Assembly (NCBI RefSeq): GCF_016862795.1
Contig: NZ_BONQ01000017.1
Span: 214,003 to 278,002, forward strand
Reading direction: 5' to 3'
DNA length: 64,000 nucleotides
From: Dactylosporangium siamense
GTDB lineage: Bacteria; Actinomycetota; Actinomycetes; Mycobacteriales; Micromonosporaceae
Part shown: piece by piece, positions 34,318 to 41,878 of the stretch
How positions within the stretch are numbered: the first letter of the stretch is position 1
Layout of the letters: every line of letters begins with the position of its first letter
The notes under the pieces: generated by a model
What the model was told of the DNA's origin: nothing
The model's input: the letters and a program-made list of their open reading frames with translations, nothing else
Databases searched by the model: none
Position numbers and translations under genes: made by a program

Positions 34318-34500
34318 GCCGTCTCCCCGAGCAGGCAATGCGCCCCCGATCGTCGATCATGCAGTAGCCGTGCATCCTTGCGGCGGCAACCAGTCTTCCG
34401 CGAACCGTCGGGGAATTGTAGGTGGTCCTTTTCCTGCGTAGGGGGGAGGCGCACCCGCCGTTTGGCTCAGATACGCCCGCTGTGTGCCGATTGCAGCAGG
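34318..34500. other. Intergenic region before the diguanylate cyclase gene
   Basis: 183 bases without a convincing gene. It contains GTAGGGGGGAGG (34438-34449), a strong purine-rich ribosome-site candidate whose nearest in-frame starts are TTG 34462 and GTG 34501. I checked for a c-di-GMP riboswitch and did not find its conserved order of elements. Confidence 0.5.
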
Positions 34501-35571
34501 GTGGCGGCGCTGCGGCGGTCGATGATCCTCGCCCGGGACCGGGTGGCCGCGACGCGTGCCGTCGCGTATTTCCTCATGGCCGGCGGCGCGGTCGTCGGCA
34601 CCTGCGCCCTGCTCGTGCCCGGGTTCGCCGGCGGCACCACCGCGGGCGTGTTCGCCACGGTGGTGACCGGTGGCGCGATGGTCCTGGCCGGCGCGTGCTG
34701 CCGGGTGCTGCCGGAGCGGGTGCCCGAGCCGTTCTGGGTGGGCGTGCCGATGCTCGGCGTGCTGATCATCGGTGGGCTGAACCTCGCCACCGAGGACGTG
34801 AGCGTCAGCGCGCATCTCTACTATCTGTGGCCGCTGCTCTACGGAGCGACGTTTCTGCGGCAGGACCTCGCCTATCTGCTGCTCGCCGCCGCGAGCGTGT
34901 CCGACGCCGCGGTGACGTTCACGCTGCAGCCGGTCAAGGTCGGGGTCACCGACGTCGCGGCCCTGGTCACCGCGTACTGCGTGCTGACCGTCGTGGTCAC
35001 GAAGCTGCGCGGGCGGGCCGACGCCCTGGTCGCGGCGCTGGAGCAGCAGGCGATGAGCGACCCGCTCACGGGCCTGCCCAACCGGCGCGCGTTCGACCGT
35101 GACCTCGCCGCCGCCCTGGCGGACGGGCGGCGGACGGGCGCCGAGCGCTGCCTGCTCATCATCGACGTCGACCACTTCAAGACGATCAACGACACCTGGG
35201 GCCACGCGACCGGTGACAAGGTCCTGGTGCAGGTCGCGGCGGCGTTGCGGTCCGCCGCTCCGGAGGGTGGCGCCAGCGTTGCCCGCCTCGGTGGCGACGA
35301 GTTCGCGGTGGTTGTGGCGGGGGACACCCTGGCCGCGCAGCGCATCGCCGCACTGGCGCGGGCGTCGGTCGCCGACATGACCGACCTGCCCGACGGCCTG
35401 CCGACCCTCAGCATCGGCCTGGCGTCCACCCGCGCGACGGCCGTGGAGCCCGAGGCGCTGCTGGCCGCCGCCGACCGGGCGCTCTACGACGCGAAGGTCC
35501 GCGGCCGGGACCGCGTCTCGGTCGTGGAGACCGCGCCGCGCCGCCGGCCCCGGACCGTGCCGCAGCCGTAA
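34501..35571 (+). CDS. Membrane diguanylate cyclase (GGDEF)
   Basis: About 356 residues. Five or six membrane helices (about residues 15-165) form an uncharacterised sensor, then a GGDEF domain: DPLTGLPNRRAF (about 189-200), IIDVDHFKTINDTWGH (about 219-234) and an intact catalytic ARLGGDEFAVV (about 264-274). It should make cyclic di-GMP from two GTP. No EAL domain; no clear RxxD inhibitory site five residues before GGDEF. The start is uncertain: TTG 34378, TTG 34462, GTG 34501 and ATG 34522 are all in frame; I chose 34501 since the helices begin after it. Confidence 0.88.
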   Translation: MAALRRSMILARDRVAATRAVAYFLMAGGAVVGTCALLVPGFAGGTTAGVFATVVTGGAMVLAGACCRVLPERVPEPFWVGVPMLGVLIIGGLNLATEDVSVSAHLYYLWPLLYGATFLRQDLAYLLLAAASVSDAAVTFTLQPVKVGVTDVAALVTAYCVLTVVVTKLRGRADALVAALEQQAMSDPLTGLPNRRAFDRDLAAALADGRRTGAERCLLIIDVDHFKTINDTWGHATGDKVLVQVAAALRSAAPEGGASVARLGGDEFAVVVAGDTLAAQRIAALARASVADMTDLPDGLPTLSIGLASTRATAVEPEALLAAADRALYDAKVRGRDRVSVVETAPRRRPRTVPQP

Positions 35572-35615
35572 CAGCCCATCTGGATCAGGCAACCTTCCGG
35601 CCTGTTCGCACGCTA

Positions 35616-35660
35616 TTGACATGCTCCGATCTCGCCTCGATGCTGTGAGAGCGCTCTCAC
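35616..35660 (+). promoter_or_regulatory. Promoter with GAGAGCGCTCTC operator, GH64 gene
   Basis: TTGACA (35616-35621) makes a consensus -35 box. A 16-bp perfect palindrome GTGAGAGCGCTCTCAC (35645-35660) lies over the expected -10/+1 region. The central GCGC with flanking GAGA/TCTC resembles LacI-family CebR-type operators (TGGGAGCGCTCCCA) of actinomycete polysaccharide-degradation genes. The same core occurs upstream of the convergent DUF1996 gene. Confidence 0.75.
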
Positions 35661-35777
35661 TAAAGAGTCTTCACAGTTAGTGGGGTGCACCGGCGGATCA
35701 CACCAACGTCGGCGACAGCCCGGTCCGGCCGCCACCGGAGGCAATCCCGGGCTGTCCAGTGGAACCGAGGAGCCATC

Positions 35778-37367
35778 TTGCGCACCTTGACCAGGCTGCT
35801 ACGCGCGGCCGCGACCCTCGTCCTGGCAGTCCCGATCGCCCTCGCGGCGGGCACCGCCGCCCAGGCCATCGGGCCGAGCCTCCTGCCCCTGACCGTCACC
35901 AACTCGACCGGCCGCGGCGACGCCGTGTACCTCTACGTGCTCGGCGTCAACCTGAGCACCGGCCGGCTCGGCTACGTCAACGCCGCCGGCACCTTCAACA
36001 ACTGGCCGGCCGGCGGGCAGCCGCCAACCCCCGCCCCGGACGTGTCGATCGCCGGCCCCGGCAGCGGCGGCAACAAGGTCATCCAGATCCCCCGCGGGCT
36101 GTCCGGCCGGGTCTACTTCTCCCTCGGCCAGCGGCTCAACTTCTTCCTGACCCCGGACGGCCTGGTCCAGCCCGCGCCGTGGGCCGGCGGCGACTCCAAC
36201 CGCGACATCCTGTTCGACTGGAGCGAGTTCACCTACAACGACGCCGGTCTGTGGCTCAACAGCTCGCAGGTCGACATGTTCGCCGTCCCGCACGCGGTCA
36301 CCGTCACCGGCGCCACCGGTGTCACGAAGCGCACCGGCGACCTCGTCTCCGGCGGCCGCGACGCGGTCATCAACGGCATCCGCAACCAGGCCGGCTGGGG
36401 TGGCTCGATCTACACCCGCGGCGACGGCACCGTGCTGCGCGTCCTCGCGCCCGGCAAGGCGGCCGAGGCGGGCGGTCTCAGCAGCACGTACCTCGACTCG
36501 TACATCAACTCGGCGTGGGGTGCCTACGCGTCCAAGACGCTGACCGTGGTGCCCTTCGGCGACCAGCCGAACACGAAGTACTTCGGGCGCACCTCCGGCA
36601 CCACGATGAACTTCACCAACAGCGCCGGCCAGCAGGTCGCGTCGTTCCAGCGGCCGACCAGCGCCGACGTGTGGGGCTGCGCCGGCCGCCTGGCCGCGCC
36701 GAACGACCAGGTCGTCGGGCCCATCTCGCGCACCCTGTGCGCCGCCCTCAACCGCGGCACGCTGGGCACCATCGACACCCAGCCGAGCACCAACGCGGCG
36801 GACTTCTACAAGAACAACCCGACCAACCAGTACGCCAAGATCATTCATGCGAACATGGCCGACGGCAAGGCGTACGCCTTCCCCTTCGACGACGTCGGCG
36901 CGTTCGAGTCCCTGGTGAACGACGGCGACCCCCGTGCCGCCGGCATCGTGCTGACCTCGTTCACCGGTGGCGGCAACCCGCAGCCGACCGGCAACCGCAT
37001 CATCAGCAACATGAACTCCAAGTGCGTCGACGTGCCGTCGTCGAACTTCACCGACGGCAACCAGCTGCAGATGTGGAACTGCAACGGCACCGGCGCGCAG
37101 AACTGGACGTTCAGCGGCGACACGATCCAGGCCGGCGGCAAGTGCATGGACGTCGCGGCCGGTTCCCTGGCCAACGACGCGAAGATCCAGATCTGGACGT
37201 GCAACGGCTCCGGCGCCCAGCGCTTCACGCTCAACGGCGCCGGCGACATCGTGAACCTGCAGTCCGGCAAGTGCCTGGACATCCAGTCCTTCAACGCCAA
37301 CGACGGGGCCAAGCTCATCCAGTGGACCTGCACCGGTAGCTCCAACCAGAAGTGGCACCGCGGCTGA
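35778..37367 (+). CDS. Secreted GH64 beta-1,3-glucanase with ricin-type CBM13
   Basis: 529-residue secreted endo-beta-1,3-glucanase, probably releasing laminari-oligosaccharides from fungal or algal glucan. Signal peptide residues 1-30 (LRAAATLVLAVPIALAAG ... AQA). The GH64 domain spans about 31-400; Glu150 (FDWSEFTYND) and Asp166 (SSQVDMFAVP) are 16 residues apart, matching the catalytic pair known for the laminaripentaose-producing enzyme. Residues about 410-529 are a beta-trefoil lectin with three QxW-type repeats (QNW, QRF, QKW). TTG at 35778 follows GAGGAG and starts exactly at the signal peptide. Likely LacI-type regulated. Confidence 0.92.
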   Translation: MRTLTRLLRAAATLVLAVPIALAAGTAAQAIGPSLLPLTVTNSTGRGDAVYLYVLGVNLSTGRLGYVNAAGTFNNWPAGGQPPTPAPDVSIAGPGSGGNKVIQIPRGLSGRVYFSLGQRLNFFLTPDGLVQPAPWAGGDSNRDILFDWSEFTYNDAGLWLNSSQVDMFAVPHAVTVTGATGVTKRTGDLVSGGRDAVINGIRNQAGWGGSIYTRGDGTVLRVLAPGKAAEAGGLSSTYLDSYINSAWGAYASKTLTVVPFGDQPNTKYFGRTSGTTMNFTNSAGQQVASFQRPTSADVWGCAGRLAAPNDQVVGPISRTLCAALNRGTLGTIDTQPSTNAADFYKNNPTNQYAKIIHANMADGKAYAFPFDDVGAFESLVNDGDPRAAGIVLTSFTGGGNPQPTGNRIISNMNSKCVDVPSSNFTDGNQLQMWNCNGTGAQNWTFSGDTIQAGGKCMDVAAGSLANDAKIQIWTCNGSGAQRFTLNGAGDIVNLQSGKCLDIQSFNANDGAKLIQWTCTGSSNQKWHRG

Positions 37368-37381
37368 CGCTCTTGTAGGGA

Positions 37382-37413
37382 ACGTGGTCCTGGCCCGCCA
37401 GCCAGGACCACGT
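37382..37413. terminator. Hairpin between convergent GH64 and DUF1996 genes
   Basis: ACGTGGTCCTGGC (37382-37394) and GCCAGGACCACGT (37401-37413) form a perfect 13-bp stem with a 6-base loop. There is no T-tract, as is common in high-GC actinomycetes. It can serve both genes, which end at 37367 and 37453. Confidence 0.8.
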
Positions 37414-37452
37414 CATCCATCGTGGAACGTCGGTGTCACATTTCGTGCTTCG

Positions 37453-38853
37453 TCAGAACGTGCCGGCGGTGTTGCACTTCGCCTTCTGGACGATGCAGTC
37501 CTTCACCCGCTGGCCGAGGGCCACGTTGTCCCAGGCGAAGAAGTTGTCGCCGTGCATCGACGACGCCAGGCCCGACGCGAGGGTGTAGCCGGCCGCGCTG
37601 CCGTGCGTGTTGTAGTCGATGACGAAGGACACGTTCGGGATCGCGACCGGGAACGCCCCACCGCACTGCCCGTTGACCAGGTTGGTCGACACGTGCGACT
37701 TGTGGTCGGGGCTGTCCAGGTTCACCCCGTCCCAGCAGTCCTGGAAGACGAGCTGGAACGTGAGGTTGGCGGTCTGCGCGCAGATCGGCCAGTTGCCGTC
37801 CGCGCTGCGGCCGATCTCGCCGCCGGGGCCCGCGCACCAGAACTGGCCGGGTGCGCCGGACGGGGTCGCGACCTGCCGCTTGGCGTCACCGGCGATCATC
37901 CGGAAGCCCTGCGGGAACGGCACCGTCTTGGTCGGGTCCTGCAGGCGCGAGCCGTAGTAGACGGTCACGCCGCGGGGCTCGATCGCCACGCCGTTCTGGT
38001 AGAGCGTCGGGATCCAGTAGGCGGAGTGATCCAGCGCCGGGCCGCAGCTCGACGCCGTGTTGGCCAGGAGCGACTCGGTCGTGGTGTTGGCGTTGGTGCT
38101 GGTGTTGCCCAGGAAGCTGTGCATGTGCGAGGCGCCGGGCAGGCCGGGGAAGACGATCGGGTCGTCCTTGAACGAGTGGCTGTAGGTGCACGCCGCGTTG
38201 AACTCCGAGACGCGAACGGCGTTGGCGGGCGCCGGGTGCATGGGCAGCGCGTTGAACTGCGCGAGCTGCGCGGCCCACTTCGCCTGGTCCATCTTCACCC
38301 AGCCCGTGCCGGCCGGCGCGCTGGTCGTCGGGGTCGGCTGGACCCCGCCCGTGCCGAACACCTGGAACTCCCACAACGACGCCCCGTACTGCGTGGCGCG
38401 CGCGGTGGTGTTGAGCCGCACGTACCGGCCCGAGCCGGTCACGTTCAGCGTCTGCACGCCACCCGTGCCGTTGGTGGTGGTGTTGATGGTCGTCCACGAG
38501 GTGCCGTTGGCCGACGTCTGGATGGTGAAGTTCGTCGCGTAGGCGGCCTCCCAGGTGAGCACGACCTTGGTGATCGTGGCGGTCGCACCCAGGTCGACTT
38601 GGAGCCACTGCGGGTCGCTGAACGCGCTCGACCAGCGGGTGCCGGTGTTGCCGTCGACGGCGTTGGAGGCGGGGGTGCCCCCGTTCTCGGTCGACGACGC
38701 CGTGGCCGGCTTGCCCTGCGAGAGCGGGGTCTCGGCCGCGTCGGCGGACCGCAGGGCCTGGGCGGTGAGGAACGTGCCGAGCAACGCGGTGAGCGCGGCG
38801 CCGAGCACCAAGGTGCGCAGCCGCATTCGGCCCGCGAGGGCGTAGCGGGACAT
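37453..38853 (-). CDS. Secreted CBM32 (F5/8 type C)-DUF1996 protein
   Basis: 466 residues. Signal peptide about 1-37 (LRTLVLGAALTALLG ... ADAAE). Discoidin/CBM32 domain at about 40-172 (DGNTGTRWSSAFSDPQWLQVDLG, sugar binding), linker, then DUF1996 at about 190-466 (WVKMDQAKWAAQLAQFN ... SHMHSFLGNTSTNA ... DYNTHGSAAGYTLASG), a family found in secreted proteins of fungi and actinomycetes, with a conserved His-rich core. Function unknown; co-regulation with GH64 suggests polysaccharide breakdown. ATG at 38853 follows GGAGG. Confidence 0.9.
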   Translation of the reverse strand: MSRYALAGRMRLRTLVLGAALTALLGTFLTAQALRSADAAETPLSQGKPATASSTENGGTPASNAVDGNTGTRWSSAFSDPQWLQVDLGATATITKVVLTWEAAYATNFTIQTSANGTSWTTINTTTNGTGGVQTLNVTGSGRYVRLNTTARATQYGASLWEFQVFGTGGVQPTPTTSAPAGTGWVKMDQAKWAAQLAQFNALPMHPAPANAVRVSEFNAACTYSHSFKDDPIVFPGLPGASHMHSFLGNTSTNANTTTESLLANTASSCGPALDHSAYWIPTLYQNGVAIEPRGVTVYYGSRLQDPTKTVPFPQGFRMIAGDAKRQVATPSGAPGQFWCAGPGGEIGRSADGNWPICAQTANLTFQLVFQDCWDGVNLDSPDHKSHVSTNLVNGQCGGAFPVAIPNVSFVIDYNTHGSAAGYTLASGLASSMHGDNFFAWDNVALGQRVKDCIVQKAKCNTAGTF

Positions 38854-38936
38854 GAAGGGTCCTCCGGTTCTGCGGGAACGGTCGGGGGCGGGGCCCGACC
38901 GGCACCGAACCCGTGGCAGCGGGTTGGTGATCTTGC

Positions 38937-38989
38937 CAGAGAGCGCTCTCTGTCGTCTCACACTGAACCCCCCACTCGACCGATGTCAA
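38937..38989 (-). promoter_or_regulatory. Promoter with GAGAGCGCTCTC operator, DUF1996 gene
   Basis: On the minus strand TTGACA (38984-38989) is followed downstream by CAGAGAGCGCTCTCTG (38937-38952), a 16-bp perfect palindrome sharing the core of the GH64 operator. The operator is 84 bases before the ATG. Confidence 0.7.
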
Positions 38990-39005
38990 TGGATCCGGAC
39001 AAATG

Positions 39006-39019
39006 GGAGAGCGCTCTCC
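39006..39019. promoter_or_regulatory. Additional GAGAGCGCTCTC operator
   Basis: GGAGAGCGCTCTCC, perfect 14-bp palindrome just upstream of the TTGACA of the DUF1996 promoter. Sites above and below a promoter suggest looping or cooperative repression. Confidence 0.7.
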
Positions 39020-39098
39020 AAGAATCCGTTTTCCCGCAGGCCGCACACCTGCCAGCCATCAGGTGCCCATCACCAGACCGTCGCTGCCATCGGTTGGG

Positions 39099-39106
39099 GA
39101 GCGCTC
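39099..39106. promoter_or_regulatory. Weaker GAGCGCTC half-palindrome
   Basis: GAGCGCTC within GGGGAGCGCTCTCTC; a degenerate third copy about 90 bases from 39006. Only the 8-bp core is symmetric. Confidence 0.4.
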
Positions 39107-39165
39107 TCTCGGAGTAGCGCTTTCCCGCCCGCCACGCGGAGGCGTGCGTGCGGGCGGGCGGCGGG

Positions 39166-39414
39166 TCAGCCGGCCAGGGCCGGGGTGGGGGCCAGGGCGT
39201 CGGCCAGCTCGCGGGCGAAGCGCATGCGGGGCGCCGCGGTCTCGGGGCGCTCGCCGTACTCCAGCGCGAGCAGCTCGACGCAGCCCTGGGCGCCGTACCG
39301 GGCGACCGCGGCGGTGATCGCGGCCCACGCCTCGGCGGCGGTGACCGGCTGCGACGGCTGCAGCGAGGAGGCGAACACGGCTTCGGCGACGAAGTCGGTG
39401 ACGGTTCCGATCAT
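39166..39414 (-). CDS. Small hypothetical protein (82 aa)
   Basis: Not recognised. 82 residues, mainly helical and Ala-rich (TAAEAWAAITAAVARYGAQG, VELLALEYGERPE), one Cys, no signal peptide. ATG at 39414 follows GGGGGG. Codon use agrees with the neighbourhood. It stands alone between the DUF1996 regulatory region and the GT2 gene. Confidence 0.6.
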   Translation of the reverse strand: MIGTVTDFVAEAVFASSLQPSQPVTAAEAWAAITAAVARYGAQGCVELLALEYGERPETAAPRMRFARELADALAPTPALAG

Positions 39415-39603
39415 GGTGTGCCCCCCGGCTGGTTTCCCCGTTGTGCTGCTGAACACAACTGAACGCCTCCGCGGGTGCAGCGCAACAACCGGAACGGGTC
39501 CCAACCGGTTGCGGACCGGCCGGACGGACGACAGCACAGCCGGGCCACAGGTGGTTCGCAAAGGGCGGCACGGGTTCGGTGCGTACCCAGGTGACATGAA
39601 CGC

Positions 39604-40539
39604 ATGGAAGAGAAGCAGCCGGGTCATCGTCGGTGGAGTCACGGCACTGGTGCTGGCGATGGGTGGGCCCTCGACCGGTACGTCGTGGATCACGTGCAGA
39701 TCGCCGACGTCGACGCGTACGAGGCCGCCCACGGCGGCGGCGCCGAGGACCGCGGCGACGTGGAGACGACCGTCACCGGCACCACGTACGAGCCGGACCA
39801 GCGCCTCGTCGACCTGGTGGACGGCCTGCGCGGCGCGGGGCAGGCCGTCGTGGTGGTCGACGACGGCAGCGGACCCGCCGACGCACCCGTGTTCCAGGCG
39901 GTGCGCGACCGGGGCGGGACGGTGCTGACGCATCCGGTGAACCGGGGCAAGGGCGTCGCACTGAAGACCGGGTTCCGGTCCGCGAAGGAGGACGTGGTCT
40001 GCGCTGACGCCGACGGCCAGCACCGCGTCGAGGACATCCTGCGGGTCGCGGACCACGTGCGACGCACCGGCCGGACCACCCTCGGCGTGCGGCGGTTCAC
40101 CGGTCCGGTCCCGTTGCGCAGCAGCGCCGGCAACGCGCTGACCCGGGTCGTCTTCGCGGCGGTCACCGGCAGCCGGATCCAGGACACCCAGACCGGGCTG
40201 CGCGGGTACCCGGCGAGCCGGCTCGGCTGGCTCCTCGAGGTGCCGGGTGAGCGGTTCGAGGACGAGATGCGCACCCTGCTGCTCGCGACCCGGCACGGCG
40301 GGATCGACCAGGTGCCGATCGCGACCGTGTACCTGGAGCACAACGCGTCCTCGCACTTCCGCCCGCTGGTCGACTCGGCCCGCGTGTACGCGCCGCTGCT
40401 GCGCTTCTCCGCCTCCTCGTGCTGGCCGGGGGCCGTGGACGCGGTGGTCCGGTTCGTGTTCGGCAGCGCGGCCACAGCGCCCTCGCAGCCGGCGCACAGA
40501 TCGGCCCGGCCTGATGAACGGGTAACGACCTCTGGATGA
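39604..40539 (+). CDS. GT2 glycosyltransferase, eroded (lost start region and GtrA domain)
   Basis: Readable as 311 residues. The GT-A core is clear: YEPDQRLVDLVDGLRGAG, VVVVDDGSG (about 90-98), HPVNRGKGVALKTGF, CADADGQHRVEDIL (DxD-type, about 133-146), then TGLRGYPASRLGWLL and VYLEHNASSHFRPL. In related bifunctional GT2/GtrA proteins the core begins with a (V)IPAYEPD strand and continues into a GtrA membrane domain. Here the first 60 residues are unrelated, and the protein ends soon after FSASSCWPGAVDAVVRF, the first GtrA helix. A better start with ribosome site (ATG 39596) reads a signal-peptide-like sequence in another frame, so a frameshift is likely. Confidence 0.65.
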   Translation: MEEKQPGHRRWSHGTGAGDGWALDRYVVDHVQIADVDAYEAAHGGGAEDRGDVETTVTGTTYEPDQRLVDLVDGLRGAGQAVVVVDDGSGPADAPVFQAVRDRGGTVLTHPVNRGKGVALKTGFRSAKEDVVCADADGQHRVEDILRVADHVRRTGRTTLGVRRFTGPVPLRSSAGNALTRVVFAAVTGSRIQDTQTGLRGYPASRLGWLLEVPGERFEDEMRTLLLATRHGGIDQVPIATVYLEHNASSHFRPLVDSARVYAPLLRFSASSCWPGAVDAVVRFVFGSAATAPSQPAHRSARPDERVTTSG

Positions 40540-40549
40540 AGGATCTCCC

Positions 40550-41140
40550 GTGGACGAGTTGATGATCATCGGTGTCGACCTGGTCGCCATCGCCGTTTTG
40601 ACCTTCGGGGTGTACTTCCCCCGCCATCACCGACGGGACCTGGTCGTCGCGTTCCTCGGGGTGAACCTGGGGGTGCTCGCCACCTCGATGGTGCTCGGCT
40701 CCTCGTCCGTCGGGGCGGGTCTCGGCCTCGGCCTGTTCGGCGTGCTGTCGATCATCCGGCTGCGGTCCAACGAGATCGCCCAGCACGAGATCGCGTACTA
40801 CTTCGCGGCGCTCGCGCTCGGCCTGCTCAGCGGGCTCAGCCCCACGGTCGGCTGGCTGACCGTCGGGCTGATGGCGCTCGTCACCGGCGGGCTCTTCGTC
40901 GCCGACCACCCGCGGCTGTTCGGCCGGTACCGGCAGCAGACGATGCAGCTGGACGCCGCGCACACGGACGAGGCGGCACTGCGGGCGCACCTGGCGGCGC
41001 GGCTCGGCGGCACGGTGGTCAACCTGAGCATCCGCCACGTCGACCTGGTCAACGACACGACGCTGGTCGAGGTCCGATACGTGGCCGGCAGCGGTGTCCG
41101 GGCGCCCCTGGGACCGGGCATCGAACGGGTCTCCGCATGA
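40550..41140 (+). CDS. DUF4956 membrane protein
   Basis: 196 residues; about five membrane helices in residues 1-125, containing GLFGVLSIIRLRSNEI (about 62-77), the conserved DUF4956 segment, and a cytoplasmic C-terminal domain (ARLGGTVVNLSIRHVDLVNDTTLVEVRY). Function unknown, but the family is almost always next to VTC-domain proteins. GTG at 40550 follows AAGGA. ATGA overlap with the VTC gene indicates a complex or shared pathway. Confidence 0.88.
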   Translation: MDELMIIGVDLVAIAVLTFGVYFPRHHRRDLVVAFLGVNLGVLATSMVLGSSSVGAGLGLGLFGVLSIIRLRSNEIAQHEIAYYFAALALGLLSGLSPTVGWLTVGLMALVTGGLFVADHPRLFGRYRQQTMQLDAAHTDEAALRAHLAARLGGTVVNLSIRHVDLVNDTTLVEVRYVAGSGVRAPLGPGIERVSA

Positions 41141-41877
41141 TGGCCGGGCTCGAACCCATCGGTCTCGACGAACTCGTGGCGCAGGCCGCACTGCTGACCC
41201 GGGTCGACCGCAAGTACCTGTTGCCCGCCGACCGGCTCCCGCGCGTGCTGCGAGGGCTCGCCGGCACCGCCCGGGTCCTCGACATCGACGGCCGTCGCCG
41301 GTTCGGCTACCGGTCCGACTACTTCGACACGCCCGGCCTGGACAGCTACCTCGCCGCCGCGCACCGCCGGCGCCGCCGGTGCAAGGTGCGGGTCCGCACC
41401 TACCTGGACACCGGTGGTCGCTACGTCGAGGTGAAGACCCGCGGTCCGCGCGGCACCACGGTGAAGGAGCGCATCCGGTACCGCGGCGGCATCGACCACC
41501 TCAGTGCCGGCGCGCTGGACGGCATCCACGTCCCGTGGGAGCCGGAACTGCTCCGGCCGGTGCTGATCACCCGCTACGAGCGCACGACCCTCTACCTGCC
41601 CGCCAGCGGTGGCCGCGTCACGGTCGACGCCGCGCTGTCCTGGCACCTCGACGACGGCACCACGCTGCGCGCGCCGGACCGGGTGATCGTCGAGACCAAG
41701 GCCGCGGGCGGTGCCTGCGAGGCCGACCGGCTGCTGTGGTCCTTCGGCCACCGGCCCTGCTCCGTGTCGAAGTACGGCACCGGTCTCGCCGCGCTGCGGC
41801 CGGACCTCCCCGCGAACCGCTGGCGGTCGACGCTGCGCCGGCACTTCCCGTCCGCCCCCTCCAACCGGGAGTCCTGA
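41137..41877 (+). CDS. VTC-domain (polyphosphate polymerase-like) protein
   Basis: 246-residue CYTH/VTC-fold protein. Tunnel residues of polyphosphate polymerases are visible: RVDRKYLLP (about 22-30), KVRVRTYLDTGG (RxR, about 83-94), YVEVKTRGPR (ExK, about 96-105), VIVETKAAGG (ExK, about 188) and SVSKYGTGL (about 211). It may polymerise phosphate from ATP at the membrane or bind polyphosphate. Starts in an ATGA overlap with DUF4956; the following lipoprotein gene begins 1 base after its stop. Confidence 0.9.
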   Translation: MMAGLEPIGLDELVAQAALLTRVDRKYLLPADRLPRVLRGLAGTARVLDIDGRRRFGYRSDYFDTPGLDSYLAAAHRRRRRCKVRVRTYLDTGGRYVEVKTRGPRGTTVKERIRYRGGIDHLSAGALDGIHVPWEPELLRPVLITRYERTTLYLPASGGRVTVDAALSWHLDDGTTLRAPDRVIVETKAAGGACEADRLLWSFGHRPCSVSKYGTGLAALRPDLPANRWRSTLRRHFPSAPSNRES

Positions 41878-41878
41878 G

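Noticed and set aside
34318..34500. Cyclic-di-GMP riboswitch before the diguanylate cyclase
   Set aside because: A GTAGCCG fragment is present, but the other conserved GEMM elements and their order are not.
35641..35680. Rho-independent terminator at the GAGAGCGCTCTC palindrome
   Set aside because: Loop-less perfect palindrome repeated at three promoters, not at gene ends; an operator is the simpler reading.
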